From positions 1-14,931 of the forward strand of contig SLHK01000207.1 in NCBI GenBank assembly GCA_007136165.1: a stretch of 14,931 nt of DNA, written 5' to 3'. Shown in pieces: positions 1 to 6,492 of the stretch. The position numbers were made by a program, and so were the translations under genes. A model generated the notes under the pieces. The model searched no databases and had not been told where the DNA came from. It was given only the letters and a program-made list of their open reading frames with translations. Source of the DNA: Syntrophomonadaceae bacterium (GTDB lineage Bacteria; Bacillota; Dethiobacteria; PWVN01). How positions within the stretch are numbered: position 1 is the stretch's first letter; each line of letters starts with the position of its first letter.

Positions 1-531
1 GACAAAAACCTGTACTCCCGAGGAACCGGATGTTTTTGCGTAGGACTTAATGCCCAGGCTGTCCAGGGCTTCTTTTACCAGAAGGGCAACTTCCAGGACC
101 TGGGGAAAAAAGTTGAAATCAGGGGGGTCCAGGTCAAAGACGGCATAATCGGGGCGATGAAGGCTTGCCGTGGAAGAGAGCCAGGGATGAATCTCCAGGC
201 ACCCCAGGTTGGCCAGCCAGACCAGGGTGGGCACATCCTCCACCAGGATATAATTGGTCACCTTATCCCCTTCGGAGGTGATGGGGAAGGTTTTAATCCA
301 GGGAGGGGCGTGGTCGGGGCAGTTTTTCTGGTAAAACCTTTTCCCATGAATGCCGTCGGGGAAGCGCTGAAAGTTGACGGGCCTCCCTTTCAGGTACTTC
401 AGCAGGTAGGGGGAAATATCGGTGTAGTACTTGATGAGGTCGTACTTGGTGTAGCCTTCCCCGGGCCAGTATATTTTCTCCAGGTTTGTCAATTTAACTT
501 CTTTATCGGCAACCTTGACCACGGAATCCAT
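1..531 (-). CDS. ligD: LigD-type NHEJ primase/polymerase domain protein, stand-alone (3' end outside window)
   Basis: Polymerase of bacterial non-homologous end joining, which fills gaps or adds nucleotides at broken DNA ends held by Ku. Only the first 177 residues are in the window; the C-terminus runs off the left edge. The protein opens with the family-typical region LTNLEKIYWP (14-23). His115 in LEIHPW, the metal-binding pair Asp133/Asp135 in VFDLDPP and Ser168 in KTSG (166-169) correspond to known active-site residues of LigD polymerase domains. Position 174, usually His in the motif SGxxGxH, is Gln here (GVQVFV). The ATG at 531 is supported by GAGGTG about nine bases upstream, overlapping the TGA stop of the ligase gene 13 bases away, so translation is probably coupled. 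A phosphoesterase domain or gene, if any, would lie outside the window. Family assignment is firm; activity is inferred. Confidence 0.9.
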   Translation of the reverse strand, partial: MDSVVKVADKEVKLTNLEKIYWPGEGYTKYDLIKYYTDISPYLLKYLKGRPVNFQRFPDGIHGKRFYQKNCPDHAPPWIKTFPITSEGDKVTNYILVEDVPTLVWLANLGCLEIHPWLSSTASLHRPDYAVFDLDPPDFNFFPQVLEVALLVKEALDSLGIKSYAKTSGSSGVQVFV

Positions 532-543
532 GGACAGCGCACC

Positions 544-1482
544 TCATTTCAGTGTCCAGTCTCCCTCCTCAAAGGGGAGAAACCCCTTGACCCGGGGAGA
601 GCGAAGCTTTAAATCGGGAGTCCATTCGGCGTACTGGACCTTAAGGCCCAGGGTAGGCTCCAGCCAAACCCCTTCCAGGGACCCTTCCAGGCGGGGAGGG
701 TTGGCAAAGGGGGGGCCTTTCCGGCGGTAGGGGTAGAGCTCCCGGTGCAGGGCGCTGAGCTCCTCTTCTTTGAGGCCCGAACTCACCCGGCCCAGGTAGA
801 TTAAGGCCCCCTCCCGGTAGGCCCCCACCAGGAGGGTGGAAACCCGGCCCCTTTTCAAGGCGTAGCCTCCCAGGAGGCAGTCCTGAAAGCGACCGGTTTT
901 AACCTTGAGCCAATCCGTCGTCTTTTGGCCCGCCCGGTAGGGGCTGTCTTTTTTTTTGGCCACCATGCCCTCCAAAGAGCGTTCTTCTACGGTTTTAAAG
1001 AGCCCCGGCCCGTCGCTGTGGGTCCGGGTTAACAGGACGGCGGGGCCAACAAGCAGGTGTTTTTCCAGAAGCTCCAGGCGTTCCGCCAGGGGGCGGGCCA
1101 TGAGGTTTTCTTCACCGAGAAAAAGAAGGTCGAAGGCCATAAAATAAACGGGTATCCGCCGCTCCAGGCCGGGGGCTGCCTCCTTCACCAGGTCCCGCCG
1201 CAGCACCTGGGGAAAGCTGGGGTTCCCCTCCTCCCCCAGGGCAATGATTTCCCCGTCCAAAACCCCGCCCCGCTCCCCCAAAGCTCCGGCCAGGGGGGCT
1301 AAATCCGGATACAGGCGGGTCTTCACCCGGAGGCGGCGGTTCTGCAGCTTAAGCCTCCCGCCCTCCATGAAGGCCAGGTAGCGGACCCCGTCCCATTTGA
1401 CCTGAAAGATATACCGGGGGTCCTGAAAGGGCTCCCCGTGGTGCCGGGGTTCCATGGGCCTGATGCTGGAAGGGTATGCCAT
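544..1482 (-). CDS. ligD: ATP-dependent DNA ligase, LigD ligase domain as a separate protein
   Basis: Seals double-strand breaks in the Ku-dependent end-joining pathway, using ATP. The 312 residues cover only the nucleotidyltransferase and OB-fold modules of LigD: motif I KWDGVR at 29-34 with the AMP-accepting Lys29, DGEII at 76-80, motif III around YFMAFDLLFL (113-122), motif IV EGMVAK (171-176), motif V WLKVK (191-195), then an OB-fold ending in LRSPRVKG. No polymerase or phosphoesterase domain is attached, and the polymerase is the next gene downstream. The ATG at 1482 lies three bases after the ku stop codon. Its ribosome binding site is weak (TAAAGG directly before ATG), which suggests coupling to ku translation. 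Met10 is a possible alternative start, but residues 7-12 (IRPMEP) resemble the usual LigD ligase N-terminus, so I keep the longer form. Confidence 0.94.
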   Translation of the reverse strand: MAYPSSIRPMEPRHHGEPFQDPRYIFQVKWDGVRYLAFMEGGRLKLQNRRLRVKTRLYPDLAPLAGALGERGGVLDGEIIALGEEGNPSFPQVLRRDLVKEAAPGLERRIPVYFMAFDLLFLGEENLMARPLAERLELLEKHLLVGPAVLLTRTHSDGPGLFKTVEERSLEGMVAKKKDSPYRAGQKTTDWLKVKTGRFQDCLLGGYALKRGRVSTLLVGAYREGALIYLGRVSSGLKEEELSALHRELYPYRRKGPPFANPPRLEGSLEGVWLEPTLGLKVQYAEWTPDLKLRSPRVKGFLPFEEGDWTLK

Positions 1483-1485
1483 CCT

Positions 1486-2343
1486 TTACGCCCCGGCAGC
1501 CTTTCTCTTTTTGCCCTTCCCCTTGCCTCCCGCCTTTTGGCCCCCGGCCCGTTTCTTCTCCGCTTCCTGGGTCTTCTTGGCCATGTCCACGCTGGCCTTG
1601 AGGGCATCCAGCAGGTCCACCACCTTGCCTTCGTCCCTGGGGGCGGGAACCTCCACCTCCTGCCCCTCCACCTTGGCCCGGATGATGTCCAGGAGGAGTT
1701 CCCGGTACTTATCGTGATATTTTTCGGGGTCAAACTTCTCCGCCAGGTTCAAAACCAGTTCCCGGGCCATCTTCAGCTCGTTATCGTGTACCTTGACCTC
1801 CCGGGCGGGAGCGGGAATGGCGGCGGGATCCCGGATCTCATCGGGGAAGAACATGGTTTCCATGACCAGCATCTCCCCCCTGTAGACCCTAATGGCCGCC
1901 AGGGATTCCTTGGTGCGGATGACCACCCGGGCAATGGCCACCTTGCCTGTATCCTCCATAATGCGGCGCAGGAGGGCATAGGCTTTCTCCCCCGTTTCCC
2001 CCGGCCCCAAAAAGTAGGTCTTGTCATAGTAGACGGGGTCGATTTCCGCCAGGTCCACAAAATCCAGGATATCGATGGTGCGGCTGCGCTCATCGGGAAT
2101 ATTTTCCAGATCTGTGTCATCGATGATAACAAAGCGGTTTTTTTCATACTCATAACCCCGGACGATTTCCTCTGCCGGCACTTCCCGGTCGCAGGCGGGG
2201 CAGACCCGCTGGTACTTGATGGGTGTGCGGCACTCATTGTGCAGAAAACGAAACTTAACATCCTTTTTTTCCGTGGCCGGGTAAAGGCTGATGGGGATGC
2301 TGACCAGCCCGAAGCTGATGGCCCCTTTCCACATGCTGCGCAT
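1486..2343 (-). CDS. ku: Ku DNA end-binding protein
   Basis: Homodimeric ring protein that binds double-strand DNA ends and recruits LigD activities. The 285-residue length is normal for bacterial Ku. The N-terminus MRSMWKGAISFGLVSIP is diagnostic; the segment HNECRTPIKYQRVCPACDREVP (35-56) carries Cys39, Cys48 and Cys51, followed by the typical VRGYEYEKNRFVII. The core runs to about residue 230. The C-terminal tail from about 256 is rich in Lys, Gly and Ala (AEKKRAGG, GKGKGKKRK), a type of extension known in other bacterial Ku proteins to aid DNA binding. The ATG at 2343 has an AAGGGA site about nine bases upstream. It is the first gene of the ku-ligase-polymerase operon. A possible sigma-G promoter lies at 2372-2401 and the terminator of the preceding trxA gene lies beyond that, so the operon is probably transcribed independently. 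Confidence 0.96.
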   Translation of the reverse strand: MRSMWKGAISFGLVSIPISLYPATEKKDVKFRFLHNECRTPIKYQRVCPACDREVPAEEIVRGYEYEKNRFVIIDDTDLENIPDERSRTIDILDFVDLAEIDPVYYDKTYFLGPGETGEKAYALLRRIMEDTGKVAIARVVIRTKESLAAIRVYRGEMLVMETMFFPDEIRDPAAIPAPAREVKVHDNELKMARELVLNLAEKFDPEKYHDKYRELLLDIIRAKVEGQEVEVPAPRDEGKVVDLLDALKASVDMAKKTQEAEKKRAGGQKAGGKGKGKKRKAAGA

Positions 2344-2371
2344 CGTTTCACATCCCTTTTTTTTCTAACCT

Positions 2372-2401
2372 TAGTATTCGAAGAAAGGTTTAAGGCTATA
2401 C
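2372..2401 (-). promoter_or_regulatory. Possible sigma-G (forespore) promoter of the ku operon
   Basis: Read on the minus strand, GTATA (2401-2397) fits the -35 pattern GHATR of Bacillus sigma-G, and AATACTA (2378-2372) matches six of seven positions of the -10 pattern CATWMTA, with an 18-base spacer. The predicted start would leave a leader of about 20 to 25 bases before the ku ribosome binding site. In Bacillus subtilis the ku and ligD genes (ykoV, ykoU) are known to be under sigma-G control, which makes the match plausible. No convincing sigma-A pair is seen here. Matched by eye only. Confidence 0.45.
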
Positions 2402-2426
2402 GGCAGCCCCGGCAAACCCTTTGCAC

Positions 2427-2453
2427 AAAAAAAGGGAAAGCCGGGCTTTCCCT
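2427..2453 (-). terminator. Rho-independent terminator of trxB-trxA
   Basis: On the minus strand a perfect 10-bp stem (AGGGAAAGCC / GGCTTTCCCT, 2433-2453, one unpaired base at 2443 so the tip must open) is followed by seven T residues (2433-2427). It lies about 55 bases past the trxA stop and separates the thioredoxin operon from ku. Confidence 0.85.
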
Positions 2454-2506
2454 GAATATCTGTGGGAGTGAAGTAATATTATTTTTGGCCGACTGAAGGG
2501 AGGAGG

Positions 2507-2833
2507 CTAGAGCTGCTCCTCAATCTTTTCCTTCAGCTGTTCTTTGGACATGAAGCCCACCAGGGTGGCGGCATCCTTGCCCCCTTTGAAAATGATCATG
2601 GTGGGGATGCTCATAACACCAAAACGGCCGGCGCTTTCTTTATTTTCATCCACATTCACCTTGGCTACCTTTACCCTGCCGGCCAAATCCTCCGCCAGTT
2701 CCTCCAGGACGGGCCCCAGCATTTTGCACGGGCCGCACCAGGGAGCCCAGAAGTCCACCAGGACAGGCCCGGAAGCTTTCAAGACTTCCTCTTCAAAATC
2801 GGCATCACTGACATTGACAATATGCTTGCTCAT
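2507..2833 (-). CDS. trxA: Thioredoxin
   Basis: Small cytoplasmic dithiol protein that reduces disulfides in client proteins and is itself reduced by thioredoxin reductase. The 108-residue length is standard. The active site is WCGPC at 32-36 (Cys33 and Cys36), preceded by VDFWAP, and the cis-proline is Pro77 in SIPTM. The ATG at 2833 has a strong AGGAGG site eight bases upstream. It lies 52 bases downstream of trxB on the same strand with no terminator between them, so reductase and substrate are probably co-transcribed. A terminator follows at 2427-2453. Nothing unusual is seen in the sequence. Confidence 0.97.
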   Translation of the reverse strand: MSKHIVNVSDADFEEEVLKASGPVLVDFWAPWCGPCKMLGPVLEELAEDLAGRVKVAKVNVDENKESAGRFGVMSIPTMIIFKGGKDAATLVGFMSKEQLKEKIEEQL

Positions 2834-2885
2834 AAAATCGCCTCCTGCATCTTTTTCTTCCCCTGTTTTTAGGGATGGGGAAGGT

Positions 2886-3818
2886 TTATTCCCCTTCTTC
2901 CAGGTATTTGACGGCGCTGACGGCGGCTACCGCCCCGTCGGATACGGCGGTGACCACCTGCCGCAAGGGGGTGACCCGGATGTCGCCGGCCACAAAGAGG
3001 CCCGGGATATCCGTCTCCATATTGTCCCCTGCTTCCAGGAACCCTCCGGAGTTCTTCTTCAGGGGAAGGTCCCCCAGGAAAGAAGTGTTGGGGTTATTGC
3101 CCACATAGAAAAAGACCCCGTCCGTTGGCACCACTTTTTCTTCTCCCCGGGCCAAATCTTTAAGGACTACCCTCTCCACCTTGTTTTGGCCCCCAATCTC
3201 CAGGAGGATATGGCTTAAATAAAGGGTGACCTTTTCGTTGGCATAGGCCTTCTCCTGTAAATACTTTACGGCCCTGAACCGGTCCCGGCGGTGGACCAGG
3301 GCCACCTTGCGGGCAAAACGGGTCAGGTATACCGCCTCTTCCAGGGCCGCATCCCCGCCTCCCACCACCACCACATCCTTATCCCGGAAGAAAGCCCCGT
3401 CACAGGTGGCGCAGTAGGAAACCCCCCTGCCCCGGAATTCTTCCTCCCCGGGGACTCCCAGGTACCGGGGGTTGACCCCTGCAGCCGCGATGATGGCCCC
3501 GGAGGTGTATGTATTCTTCTTGGTCTGCACCTTAAAAGACCCGCCCGTTAAGGATACCCCTTGAACCTCTTCCATGGAAATTTGGGCCCCGAACCTGCGG
3601 GCCTGTTTTTCCAGGAGTTGGCCGAACTCTATTCCCCCGATGCCCTCGGGAAAGCCGGGGTAGTTCTCCAGCATTTCGCTGGAGGCAATCTGTCCTCCGG
3701 AAAGCATCTTTTCCAGGACCAGGACCTTCTTCTCCGCCCTGGCGGCGTACTGGGCCGCCGTGTAGCCCGCCGGGCCTCCTCCCACAATAATAATATCGTA
3801 CGGGTCTTTTTGTGCCAT
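2886..3818 (-). CDS. trxB: Thioredoxin reductase (NADPH-type)
   Basis: FAD-containing enzyme that passes electrons from NADPH to thioredoxin, most likely the TrxA encoded next to it. The 310 residues fit the low-molecular-weight bacterial family. An FAD-binding GGGPAG lies at 13-18, the redox-active CATC at 136-139, a second nucleotide-binding GGGDAALEE at 153-161, HRRDRFR at 176-182 that is typical of NADPH recognition, and the C-terminal FAD motif GLFVAGD. The frame is open for 83 more codons upstream, but ATG 3818 is chosen because a GGAGGAG site sits about seven bases before it and conservation starts with YDIIIVGGG. It is the first gene of the trxB-trxA operon and diverges from the cysteine desulfurase gene. 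Confidence 0.96.
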   Translation of the reverse strand: MAQKDPYDIIIVGGGPAGYTAAQYAARAEKKVLVLEKMLSGGQIASSEMLENYPGFPEGIGGIEFGQLLEKQARRFGAQISMEEVQGVSLTGGSFKVQTKKNTYTSGAIIAAAGVNPRYLGVPGEEEFRGRGVSYCATCDGAFFRDKDVVVVGGGDAALEEAVYLTRFARKVALVHRRDRFRAVKYLQEKAYANEKVTLYLSHILLEIGGQNKVERVVLKDLARGEEKVVPTDGVFFYVGNNPNTSFLGDLPLKKNSGGFLEAGDNMETDIPGLFVAGDIRVTPLRQVVTAVSDGAVAAVSAVKYLEEGE

Positions 3819-3874
3819 GTCGTTTCTCCTCCTCAGCTGTGCCCAAAAGCCTCTCCCCGGGGCGCTTTTCTTAA

Positions 3875-3903
3875 AGGATACCAGATTAAGGGCCCGGGGG
3901 CAA
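3875..3903 (-). promoter_or_regulatory. Possible sigma-A promoter of trxB-trxA
   Basis: On the minus strand TTGCCC (3903-3898) and TATCCT (3880-3875) are 17 bases apart, each matching four of six consensus positions. The spacing is ideal and the site lies about 57 bases upstream of the trxB start codon. The hexamers are only moderately good, so this is a tentative call. Confidence 0.4.
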
Positions 3904-3958
3904 GAAGGAAGGGCCCTGCCGGCGGAAAAATAAAAAGGGCATTGGGGGATGCTTTTAA

Positions 3959-3988
3959 CTGTATTTTTTCTTACGGAAATGGTATTAT
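3959..3988 (+). promoter_or_regulatory. Possible extended -10 promoter of the cysteine desulfurase-thiI operon
   Basis: TGGTATTAT (3980-3988) is an extended -10 element, TG-N-TATTAT, in an AT-rich patch within a GC-rich divergent intergenic region. A weak -35 (CTGTAT, 3959-3964) lies 18 bases upstream. Transcription would start about 70 bases before the ATG at 4066. I see no conserved riboswitch or T-box in the leader. Confidence 0.5.
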
Positions 3989-4065
3989 ACCTTTTGAAGC
4001 CAGTCCTGGAAAAGAATGTCCCGGGAAGGGCCAAAGATGCCGGAAGGCAGGACGGATGGTTAGTC

Positions 4066-5217
4066 ATGAAGGAAGTCTACCTGGACAACAGCGCCACCAC
4101 CCGGATCAGCCGGGAGAGTGCCGCTGCCATGGAGGAGGTCCTGGAAAGGGTTTACGGCAACCCCTCTTCCCTGCACCGCCTGGGCCTGGCGGCGGAGAAG
4201 AAGATAGATGAGTCAAGGGCGGCCCTGGCAGAAATCCTGCGGGTGGCCCCGGAGGAAATTTACTTTACCTCGGGGGGTACGGAAGCCATAAACCTGGCCA
4301 TCCAGGGGACGGCCCGGCGCCTGGCCAGGCGGGGCAGGCACCTGCTCACCACCGCCATAGAACATCCCGCCACCCTGTACGCCTGCCGGGATCTGGAAGA
4401 AGAGGGCTTTGAGGTGGACTACCTGCCGGTGGACAGGGAGGGCAGGCCGGAGTTGGAAGAACTGCGGTCCAGGGTCCGCCGGGACACCCTCCTGGTCAGC
4501 GTCATGCACGTGAATAACGAGGTGGGCACCATACTGCCCGTGGAGGAAATAGGTGCAGCCGTCAAGGAGAAAAACCCCGCCACCCTCTTCCATGTGGACG
4601 CCGTCCAGTCTTTCTGCAGGCTGGAGTGCCGCCCCCGCCCCTGGCAGGCGGATCTGGTCAGCATCAGCGCCCACAAGATTCACGGTCCCAAGGGTGTGGG
4701 GGCCCTTTACAAAAGGGAAGGCCTGCCGGTGAAGCCCCTCCTGCAGGGGGGAGGGCAGGAAGGGGGGCTCAGGTCGGGGACGGAGAACACCCCCGGAATC
4801 GCCGGCTTTGCCGCCGCCGCCCTGTCCCTTTACGGCGAGAGGGAAGAGAACTGCCGCCATATGCAGGGGCTGAAAGAAAGGTTTCTTGCGGGCCTATCCT
4901 CCCGTTTGCCCCGGGCTAAAGTAAACGGGCCCCGGAAGGGGGCTCCCCATATCGTAAGCGTGGCCTTCCCGGGGCTTAAGGGAGAGGTGCTCCTGCATAC
5001 CCTGGAAGGGGAGGGCATCTATGTTTCCACGGGCTCCGCCTGCCACTCCCGGCGCCGGGAACTCAGCCATGTGCTGCAGGCTCTGGAACTGTCGGAAGCG
5101 GATATTTCGGGAACCCTGCGTTTCAGCTTCTCCCCCTTTAACTCCGGGGAGGAGATAGATTACAGCCTGGAGAAGCTGGCGGCGGCGGTGACAGAGCTGG
5201 AGGGGCTGCTCCGGTAA
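4066..5217 (+). CDS. Cysteine desulfurase (NifS/IscS family), probably the ThiI partner
   Basis: PLP enzyme that removes sulfur from L-cysteine and carries it as a persulfide. The 383-residue protein begins with YLDNSATT (5-12), has His100 in AIEHPA, Asp178 in HVDAVQ, the PLP lysine Lys204 in SAHKIHGPKG, and the catalytic Cys326 on the loop STGSACHS. The frame is open upstream to 3949, but the extra 39 residues are unlike the family, so ATG 4066 is used even though its ribosome binding site (GGATGG) is poor. The thiI gene starts 24 bases downstream. In Firmicutes such a paired desulfurase (NifZ in Bacillus) feeds ThiI for tRNA 4-thiouridine, and the same role is inferred here. A general Fe-S cluster role cannot be excluded from sequence. 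Confidence 0.94.
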   Translation: MKEVYLDNSATTRISRESAAAMEEVLERVYGNPSSLHRLGLAAEKKIDESRAALAEILRVAPEEIYFTSGGTEAINLAIQGTARRLARRGRHLLTTAIEHPATLYACRDLEEEGFEVDYLPVDREGRPELEELRSRVRRDTLLVSVMHVNNEVGTILPVEEIGAAVKEKNPATLFHVDAVQSFCRLECRPRPWQADLVSISAHKIHGPKGVGALYKREGLPVKPLLQGGGQEGGLRSGTENTPGIAGFAAAALSLYGEREENCRHMQGLKERFLAGLSSRLPRAKVNGPRKGAPHIVSVAFPGLKGEVLLHTLEGEGIYVSTGSACHSRRRELSHVLQALELSEADISGTLRFSFSPFNSGEEIDYSLEKLAAAVTELEGLLR

Positions 5218-5241
5218 AACTCTTTTAAGGTTGGTGAAGAT

Positions 5242-6438
5242 GTGGCAGAACTTATTTTAATCAGGTACGGGGAGCTGGCCCTCAAGGGGAAAAACCGCTC
5301 ATATTTTGAGGAAAGGCTCCTGAAAAATATTCGCGCAAATATGAAGAAAGCCAGCCGGTGCAGGGTTTACCGTACCCGGGGCCGCCTTTTCGTGGAGATA
5401 ATGGAGGGAGACCTGGAGGAGGTAATCTCCCGCCTTAAAGATACCTTCGGCATTTCCTCCTTAAGCACCGTGGTACGGGCACAGCTTGACATGGGGGATA
5501 TCAAGGAGAAAGCCCTGGCCCTCATGGAAAAGGTTCACCGGCCCGGGGAAACTTTCAAGGTGGAAACGAAACGGGCCAACAAGGCCTTCCCCCTGAAATC
5601 CCCGGAGGTCAGCCGGGAAGTGGCAGCCTATGTCCTGTCCCGCCTGGAAGACCTGCCTGTGGACGTCCATAGCCCCCAAAAGAGACTGCATGTGGAAATA
5701 CGGGAGGCGGAAGCCTATGTTTTTACCGAGGCCTGGCGGGGAGCCGGCGGGCTGCCGGTGGGCGTCAGCGGGAAAGGGCTTTTGCTCCTCTCGGGGGGGA
5801 TTGACAGCCCCGTGGCCGCTTACCTGGCCCTGAAGCGGGGAGTGGCCCTGGAGGCCCTGCATTTTCACAGCTTCCCCTTTACCAGTGACCGGGCCCGGGA
5901 GAAAGTCCTGGACCTGTGGGCCCTCCTGGCCCGCTACGGCGGGGATATGACCCTGCACGTGGCTCCCTTTACCAATCTGCAGAAAGCCATCTATCAGCAC
6001 TGCCCTTCCGACTGGGGCGTTATCGTTATGCGGCGTATGATGATGCGCATCGCGGCGGAAACAGCCCTCCGGCGGGGGGCCAAAGCCCTCTTTACCGGGG
6101 AAAACCTGGGCCAGGTGGCCAGCCAGACCATGGAAAGCATGGCTGTCACGGAGGACGCTGCCGGCCTGCCTGTTTTCCGCCCCCTCCTCTGCTACGATAA
6201 AAACGAAATTATCCACATTGCCAAAAATATTGGCACCTACCCCATCTCCATACGGCCTTACGAGGACTGCTGCACCGTCTTCGTGGACCCCCATCCCGTC
6301 ACCCGGCCCCAAAAAGACAGGGCCAGGGCCCTTGAGGAAAATTTCGATTTTACCCCCCTCCTGCACGAATGCCTGGAAAATATGGAAACTGTGAGTATTT
6401 CTGAAAAAGCGTCCCCGGGGAAGAAAGGAATTTCGTAA
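5242..6438 (+). CDS. thiI: tRNA 4-thiouridine synthase ThiI (no rhodanese domain)
   Basis: Adenylates U8 of tRNA and inserts sulfur to give 4-thiouridine; family members can also supply sulfur for thiamine thiazole synthesis. The 398 residues contain an N-terminal ferredoxin-like region starting LILIRYGELALKGKN, a THUMP domain at about 60-165, and a PP-loop ATP pyrophosphatase domain with SGGIDS at 184-189 and a C-terminal PYEDCCTVF (339-347) like that of Bacillus ThiI. The rhodanese domain found in enterobacterial ThiI is absent, as usual in Firmicutes, so sulfur transfer must rely on the PP-loop domain and the adjacent desulfurase. The start is GTG 5242, preceded by AAGG and GGTG; a nearby ATG at 5240 is out of frame. 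Probably co-transcribed with the desulfurase upstream and perhaps the lipid kinase downstream. Confidence 0.95.
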   Translation: MAELILIRYGELALKGKNRSYFEERLLKNIRANMKKASRCRVYRTRGRLFVEIMEGDLEEVISRLKDTFGISSLSTVVRAQLDMGDIKEKALALMEKVHRPGETFKVETKRANKAFPLKSPEVSREVAAYVLSRLEDLPVDVHSPQKRLHVEIREAEAYVFTEAWRGAGGLPVGVSGKGLLLLSGGIDSPVAAYLALKRGVALEALHFHSFPFTSDRAREKVLDLWALLARYGGDMTLHVAPFTNLQKAIYQHCPSDWGVIVMRRMMMRIAAETALRRGAKALFTGENLGQVASQTMESMAVTEDAAGLPVFRPLLCYDKNEIIHIAKNIGTYPISIRPYEDCCTVFVDPHPVTRPQKDRARALEENFDFTPLLHECLENMETVSISEKASPGKKGIS

Positions 6439-6492
6439 ATTTCGACGAATATTTACAGGTATATTTCCCAACATTCTTCCGGGGGTGAAAAA

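Noticed and set aside
1438..2496. Long plus-strand open frame of about 350 codons opposite ku
   Set aside because: It is antisense to ku and the ligase start, its translation is low-complexity and resembles no family, and it has no ribosome binding site. It is a result of GC-rich codon use.
3949..4065. N-terminal extension of the cysteine desulfurase with a hydrophobic stretch resembling a membrane anchor
   Set aside because: The extension includes the probable promoter (3980-3988) and desulfurases of this family begin at the YLDNSATT region. ATG 4066 is the better start.
3819..4067. 83-residue N-terminal extension of thioredoxin reductase
   Set aside because: The ribosome binding site and homology both place the start at 3818. 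The extension overlaps the divergent intergenic region and promoters.
6429..6449. Direct repeat AATTTCG-TA-AATTTCG at the thiI stop as an operator or promoter
   Set aside because: The copies are seven bases long, overlap the thiI stop codon, and have no well-spaced promoter elements. Chance is likely in this AT-rich gap.
5461..6474. Minus-strand open frame of 337 codons opposite thiI
   Set aside because: thiI is clear by motif on the other strand. The antisense translation shows no domain and its composition is typical of a shadow frame.
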